This document shows positions 58,961 through 64,000 of a stretch of 64,000 bases of DNA, piece by piece. The translations under genes were made by a program, and so were the position numbers. This DNA is from Primulina eburnea (taxonomy: Eukaryota > Streptophyta > Magnoliopsida > Lamiales > Gesneriaceae). Below the pieces are notes generated by a model. The model ran no database searches and had not been told where the DNA came from. It worked only from the letters and a program-made list of their open reading frames with translations. Position 1 is the stretch's first letter. Each line of letters begins with the position of its first letter. The DNA is taken from assembly GCF_022965805.1 (NCBI RefSeq), contig NC_133114.1:8142261-8206260 (forward strand). The letters are read 5' to 3'.

Positions 58961-59351
58961 TAATGGAATATCTTTCAATTTTAAGTTATAGAGATCGTTT
59001 TCAAGTTCTCAAGTACCAATTAAACATTCATTCTTGTAAATGTTGCAAACACCTTTGCTAAATAAACAAGAATATCCATTTTTATCACAATAGAAATGGA
59101 AACAATGTTTTTCACCAAAGTGGTACAAACAAAACATCTCTTAAAATTAACTTAAAATCATTGTTCAACAATAAGTAAACATTTCTTAAGGTCTTGGCAG
59201 CAACTCTTGCTCCATTGCCCATCCTCTAGAAGGTCACACCTTCCTTAAGCTTTCTACTTCTTTCCATCACCTGTAACACATTACAGAGATGTGATCCACA
59301 TCCGGTATCCAATACCCAAGAAGTAGAGTTAATTGAAATGTTTACTTCAAT
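58955..59351 (-). pseudogene. COP2 protease and integrase remnant lacking the core
   Basis: Protease reads SWVLDTGCGSH at about 59295-59325, with the DTG triplet kept, then CNVLQVM. A run of AT-rich coding follows to DLYNLKLKDIPLNVH. The next bases encode, in a shifted frame, TPYEIWMGKPPKYSYLRIWG, which belongs after the integrase core. The zinc and DDE core domains, several hundred codons in normal copia elements, are missing. A private stop lies in the GTRELEND segment (GT-stop-ELEND here). Confidence 0.83.
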
Positions 59352-60218
59352 TTAGAACATACCATTTCCAGAACTTTTCTGGGCCAGATATTCCTTGCAA
59401 TTTCGCCTCCAATGTCCAGGCTTCTTGCAGTGATGACAAAAATCACTAGTCTTGTCAGCCTTAACTGGTGTGGCTGCCACAACGGGATTCGGAGATTGCC
59501 TCATCAAGGGCACGTTCTTCTTGGGACGTTGGGAAGAACTCTTCTTTCCCTTCCCATGTGGATCATTCTTCGTACCAGATGAAGAACCCACATAAAGAAC
59601 CAACTTCTCTTTCTTGATGGTTGATTCAAACGTAACAAGCATATTCACCAACTCCTCAAGGGTTGGCTCCATCTTGTTCATGTTGAAGTTCACCACAAAA
59701 GGATCAAATGAGCTAGGCAATGATAAAAGCAACACGTCGGTGGTCAACTCCGAAGGCAAGATCATATACATGCCAACAAGCTTATCCACGAGCCCAATCA
59801 ACTTCAGGCCATGCTCATGGACCGAGGCCCCATCTCGCATGCGCATAGTGATCAGCTCCTTGACGGTAGCATGCCTAAGAGGCCGTGTTAGCTCACCAAA
59901 GAGCTCCTTGAGATGCAAAAGAATGTCAGCAGCACTCTTTGCATCCTCAAAACGCCTCTGCAGCTCATCATTCATAGAAGTCAGCATATAACACCTGGCT
60001 ATCAAGTCATGGTCACACCATTCCTTGTAAGTCTGCAATTCCTCAGGAGTGCAGTCAGTCGGAGCCTCAACAGGGGGCGACTCAGTCAGTGTATATGCTA
60101 CCCTTTCCGAATTCAAGACGATTTTTAGGTTTCTTAGCCAAGTGAGGTAATTAGGTCCAGTTAATATGTGTTTGTCGAGTATTACGGATATCGGATTGCG
60201 AATCGATGACTTTGTCAA
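59352..60218 (-). CDS. COP2 Gag (288 codons, no ATG at its start)
   Basis: A copia-type Gag with the N-terminal block LTGPNYLTWLRNLKIVL (residues about 20-37), RFEDAKSAADILLHLKELFG, ITMRMRDGASVHEH and NKMEPTLEELVNMLVTFES. A Lys/Ser-rich tail leads to the zinc knuckle CHHCKKPGHWRRNC (about residues 262-275). The frame is clean for 288 codons. The first codon listed here is TTG. The open frame extends about a dozen codons further up to a TAG with no ATG, so translation must start by splicing or by a non-ATG codon, or the start has mutated. A splice-acceptor-like TTTTACTTTTCAG lies just before it (about 60225-60237). Confidence 0.85.
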   Translation of the reverse strand: MTKSSIRNPISVILDKHILTGPNYLTWLRNLKIVLNSERVAYTLTESPPVEAPTDCTPEELQTYKEWCDHDLIARCYMLTSMNDELQRRFEDAKSAADILLHLKELFGELTRPLRHATVKELITMRMRDGASVHEHGLKLIGLVDKLVGMYMILPSELTTDVLLLSLPSSFDPFVVNFNMNKMEPTLEELVNMLVTFESTIKKEKLVLYVGSSSGTKNDPHGKGKKSSSQRPKKNVPLMRQSPNPVVAATPVKADKTSDFCHHCKKPGHWRRNCKEYLAQKSSGNGMF

Positions 60219-62018
60219 TTTGTACTGAAAAGTAAAACAGATAAATGTTGATGACTATTTTAAAATATTTAGTAAGATATGAAGTTTGGACTTTTACTTC
60301 ATAAATATTTGCTCCCACTGTTTTGACATCTTTCACTACCCTCTAGTGAAAACGGGAAACTCCTTTCCTCAGTAGGTACGTAAGGTCCAATTAGCGAATT
60401 ATGATCCCGAATAATATCAGCCAATCACAATTCCTAAAAGGTAGTTTCCAATTGCATCACAATGCAACCCTCTACGTAAACTTTTGTCTCACGTTTGATT
60501 AGGACCCAATAATATGACGTCGTTCATCTTCACGTGTCAAGCCTTACCCATCGATGTTGAACCTTAATGGACGGTCGCCATGAGTTCCCCCAATAATATG
60601 AGCCGAAATCATGGGAGTTCCACGTAGTTCACATCACTATGTCAATGGATGTCACAGCTTTCCGGCACTCAGGGCCCCCCCAATAATATGAGCCGAGCCC
60701 CGAGTACGGGTAGCGTTCATCATGCACCCATTGTCGATGGAAGACAAGGAAATTATAAACAAATTTATAATTCCCTTTTTCGGGCTTGATATTAATTTTG
60801 AATCTTATTCAAAATGAGGGTTTTTAATTTTGAAAGGTCTCATCATTAATTTTATTTTAAAAGCTCGCCATGTTTGATCGTATGTTTGCCGGATTCATGC
60901 AACTTTGTTATTATCATAATAATAACGCACATACTCATTATTTATAACATATCATGCATATATTATAAACAGTAAACAAACAAGGATGATCAATCGCCCC
61001 AATACTAACGGTCCGTGTGAGCTAAACACGGACCTAGGTCCAATCCTTGGGTAAATGCACGGGATGCAAATGCAACATTTACATAAGCTTCCAATATTTA
61101 CATGTCTTCGATCTTCATAATCATCATGGCCACCATCTTCCAATCTTGATCATCCACTATACTAATATTTACATATAAATATCCATGGCAAATAGGGATA
61201 CATCTCATGGGGTGGGAACGGGCCATAAACCAAGCCCACTTGATAAATTGATAATTATTACAATCATTCAACACAAAATATCCTAGCATACACCTAGCAA
61301 ATTGGGCTTGGGCTTTTGATCATCCTTCATGCATAATATCACATATCATACACCATCAATTAATTATCACAATAATTAATTGATCCAATATTATATATCT
61401 TGATCCAATCACTAACCGCCACGATTATAAACTAAATTAACAAAGTATACAAACACCTTTGTCTACTTTCAAATTAATTTATTTATAACCGAATTTCTTG
61501 TAAATCACAATTTACTATAAATAATCAAAGTCCAACTTAAATTATTTATTTCATGAGAAAATATTTGCAACTTTTGTAATTTTAAACTTAAGGGCCCAAA
61601 AAACTCAATTTTTCACCAAAAACATTTTTGGCCCATTTAAAATCACAAATGTGTTGGCCATCTAATGGCCCAACAACTCAAGGCCCATGACACTTTGGTA
61701 ATCCAAAACACTTTTGGAAACCCTAGTCGTCATCGCCGTCGCCGGAGCTCCGTCGCCGGATTCCGGCCAACATTCCGGTGAACAAAAAAATTTTTTTTTT
61801 TTATTAAACAAGAGGTTTCGGGCAGCCCAAGGGGCTGCCCTTGCTGCCCGTTTCGGGCAGCCCCTAGGGCAGCCCGAGGTGCCCGAAATGGGCAGCAACA
61901 TGCTGCCCAAAATAGCTTCAAAAGTGGCCTTGATTTTGGTTGCAAAAAATATCTCAAACGGTTAGAAAATGATCTCAATATAATATCATGTATTATGCTA
62001 CACAAAATGGTAACCATA
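60219..62018 (-). other. COP2 long 5' leader (1.8 kb)
   Basis: No coding frame is recognisable. Two oddities stand out. CCCAATAATATGA recurs near 60508, 60592 and 60678. A dense cluster of GC-rich hairpins built on GGGCAGCCC lies at 61818-61910. The leader also contains a poly-T/A run at about 61786-61804. Confidence 0.65.
61818..61910. repeat. GGGCAGCCC hairpin cluster in the COP2 leader
   Basis: GGGCAGCCC (61820-61828) pairs perfectly with GGGCTGCCC (61832-61840). GCTGCCCG (61843-61850) pairs with CGGGCAGC (61854-61861). GGGCAGCA (61890-61897) pairs with TGCTGCCC (61901-61908). The cluster is in the transcribed 5' leader. Confidence 0.85.
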
Positions 62019-62031
62019 GCTCTTGATACCA
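62019..62031 (-). other. COP2 primer-binding site
   Basis: TGGTATCAAGAGC on the minus strand, two bases from the LTR. This is the variant initiator-tRNA-Met site common in copia elements. Confidence 0.87.
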
Positions 62032-62033
62032 CT

Positions 62034-64000
62034 TGAAAGGGAACGATTTAGGGAGACCGAAAACGCAACGGAAGCTAAAATTTTAAAAATATAAGCTGAA
62101 AAATTCGGCCCCCTTCCATTTTGTGCAACAAATACAACAAACACCAAATAATGTCATACATAGGGTGTTTAGAAGTTTTACCTATCAATCACAAGGATTG
62201 ATGTATGGCTCCAACTTTGTTGTTAAACAACAAAGATCTTGAATGGCATAAAGAAATCTACAAGCTTCCTCCTACCTTGAATCTTTCCTTCAAATTAAGC
62301 CCACCACTAACTAGCTAGAACCCCTCACATTTTGCACTAGAAAAATATGAGGATTTTTCAAAGAGAAGATAGTGTTATTCTCAAACAATTGAAGAACAAG
62401 AATGAGAGAAAAATTGAGAGAAAAGTGAATAGTATTTCGGCACTATTCATGCTAGGAGAGAAGGAGAGACCTTTTTTTTTTGGTTGTGGGAAAAGGTGTT
62501 CCAAAAAGTTGCATGTCATGCCTTGAAAACTCAAAAAGTAGTCTCCCAACCTTTCACCTCCCATGCATGCATATTATATGGTTTTTTATCAAAATAAAAA
62601 CCATGGACTAAATTTAATTATCTCAAACATATTTGAGACTAATTAAACATTACTTGAATTTACCCAAGTCCCACTAGTTAAATAATTATTTTCAATTGGG
62701 CTCTACAAGGCCCAATGTTATTTAATTAATTCAACACTTGAATTAATTTAATTATTTGGACTCTACTAGGTCCACTAGTGTTTAATTAATTCAACACTTG
62801 AATTAATTTAATTTAGTCCATAATAATGTTTATGAAAATCACAATTTTCAAATACATTATTCACTTAGCCAACTTTTAATTTAGGAACACTTCCATAAAT
62901 TAAAATTTACATTTCTCTCATAGAAGTCATACTTCTATTTTTCTTTACGCTTATAAACTCATTTATAAGCCGTTCAACACATTGAACTAATTTCTCCTTT
63001 ATAGAAGTCAAACTTCTAATTTTCCTTACGCTTATAAACTCTTTTATAAGCCGTTCAACACATTGAACTATTTTACTTCTCAACGGGATCTAGAAAGCTA
63101 GTACTTGTGTGGCCCTCAATGGTTCATTGATACGACTAGCCGTGGGTTCACATCTCCATGTGATTCGGACTAAACATGTCCTTATTCGAGCATACCCCAA
63201 TTGCTCCATTCTTACTTATCAACTCCTTGATAATAAGAACGTCAGAACTCAAGTCTGATAGTACCCAACCAATCATGTTAAACGCCTAGCAGCATCGCTT
63301 ACATGATTCCCTAGGTATCAAATGATAGTGCCTGCAAGAACCATTCAATTATGGTTAGCGTACAGTACGGTCCCTTCAACTCATATATCCCGATCGATTC
63401 GACAACCATTGGTTTATCGAGAGTTGTCAATGAATCGATACTATGTGTCATGTCGTAGTTGCATCGATGGTGTAATCTATGAAACCCCTTTCATAATTAC
63501 CACCATACTCTGGCCAGAGATTTCAACCTACATACACATGATAACACATAGGATATCCATACCCGAAGGTAAGCGGTGAATCCCCGACTACAATGCATCG
63601 ACTCCTATATGTTTCGACATGACACCCAACCTTGCCACCTGATGACCCCATAAGAGTCGGTAAACAAGTCAAAGTGAAATGCTAGCACATAGAGTCTCAA
63701 TGTTGTCCCGGGTCATAAGGACTAATGGTGTACAACCATAAACTAGGACTTTTCCACTCGATAAGTGAGAACCACTTGGAAAGTCCTTTAATGGAGGGTT
63801 GTTCAGTGCACTCTACCAGGAGCACCTATCTGCATGCTCGGACATCACAATGTCCCCTACCAATGAAACATGGTACTCACATCGCAGATACTAGTCTCTA
63901 ACTCGAGCGACCTATATCCTTCTTAGTGGCGGCTGAATCGACTAGGAACCGTTTAGAATATACAGTATTACAAATATGAGTTTCATGATACTCTTCGTAT
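62034..64000 (-). repeat. COP2 5' LTR (cut by the window end)
   Basis: It aligns base for base with 54808 onward. By comparison with the other copy about 190 bp remain outside the window. Differences seen include CCTCTTCC/CCCCTTCC, GCATGAAG/GCATAAAG and AACATACATAC/AACCTACATAC. Confidence 0.93.

Larger units (their letters stand above)
54808..64000 (-). mobile_element. COP2: Ty1/copia element with very long LTRs, defective pol
   Basis: On the minus strand: a 2156-bp 3' LTR on the left, polypurine tract, broken RNase H/RT, an integrase remnant without core, an intact gag, a 1.8-kb leader, primer site, and a 5' LTR that runs off the right end. Over the shared 1.97 kb the LTRs differ at about nine positions by eye (about 0.5%), so the insertion is young. 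It lies in the GYP8 ORF with left flank gtttc (54803-54807). COP1 is an older sister with the same core lesions. Confidence 0.92.

Noticed and set aside
1..64000. Host protein-coding genes, tRNA or rRNA genes
   Set aside because: None could be recognised; every long frame is explained by a retroelement or by its antisense shadow.

Overview
This window comes from a plant nuclear genome, almost certainly a repeat-rich angiosperm and probably a dicot. I recognise no host gene. Nearly every base belongs to LTR retrotransposons nested inside one another. The family types (Tekay/Del-like Ty3/gypsy with tRNA-Met primer sites, Ty1/copia, and a plant-transposon-domain ORF) are plant-specific. The GC-rich LTR modules recall repeats I associate with Lamiales, but that is a weak impression and not a taxonomic call.

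Names used here: GYP1 (+, 1-5263), COP1 (+ copia, 5264-7052 and 14100-14509), GYP2 (-, 7053-14099), GYP3 (-, in pieces at 14510-15684, 23505-25106 and 39180-43543), GYP4 (-, 15685-23499), GYP5 (-, a tandem double element, 25107-39179), GYP6 (-, 43544 to about 45939), R1 (unassigned repeat, about 45940-47025), GYP7 (+, 47026 to about 51060), GYP8 (-, about 51061-54807) and COP2 (- copia, 54808 to beyond 64000).

Order of insertion, read from which element interrupts which. The old and badly decayed GYP6 was hit by GYP3. GYP3 was then hit by COP1, GYP4 and GYP5. COP1 was in turn hit by GYP1 (in gag) and GYP2 (in RT). This gives four levels of nesting. To the right, GYP7 sits in R1, GYP8 most likely sits in the leader of GYP7, and COP2 interrupts the ORF of GYP8. 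Target-site duplications can be read on both sides for GYP4 (ttggt) and GYP5 (caatt).

Function. Only GYP4 looks complete: two 1606-bp LTRs, PBS, PPT and one uninterrupted 1475-codon gag-pol frame. GYP5 is an LTR-internal-LTR-internal-LTR array whose two halves share a frameshift. GYP2 keeps an intact gag but a ruined pol between young LTRs, so it looks like a gag-only element mobilised in trans. COP1 and COP2 share the same loss of the integrase core and the same stop codon in RT, so they belong to a defective lineage that has still amplified. GYP3 carries two extra coiled-coil ORFs upstream of gag. GYP8 carries a plant transposon-domain ORF.

The most unusual signal is structural. GC-rich fold-back modules of two sequence classes sit in the same part of the LTR, roughly 100-450 bp from its 5' end, in at least five LTR types of quite different ancestry. 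A third GC-rich fold-back cluster lies in the COP2 leader.
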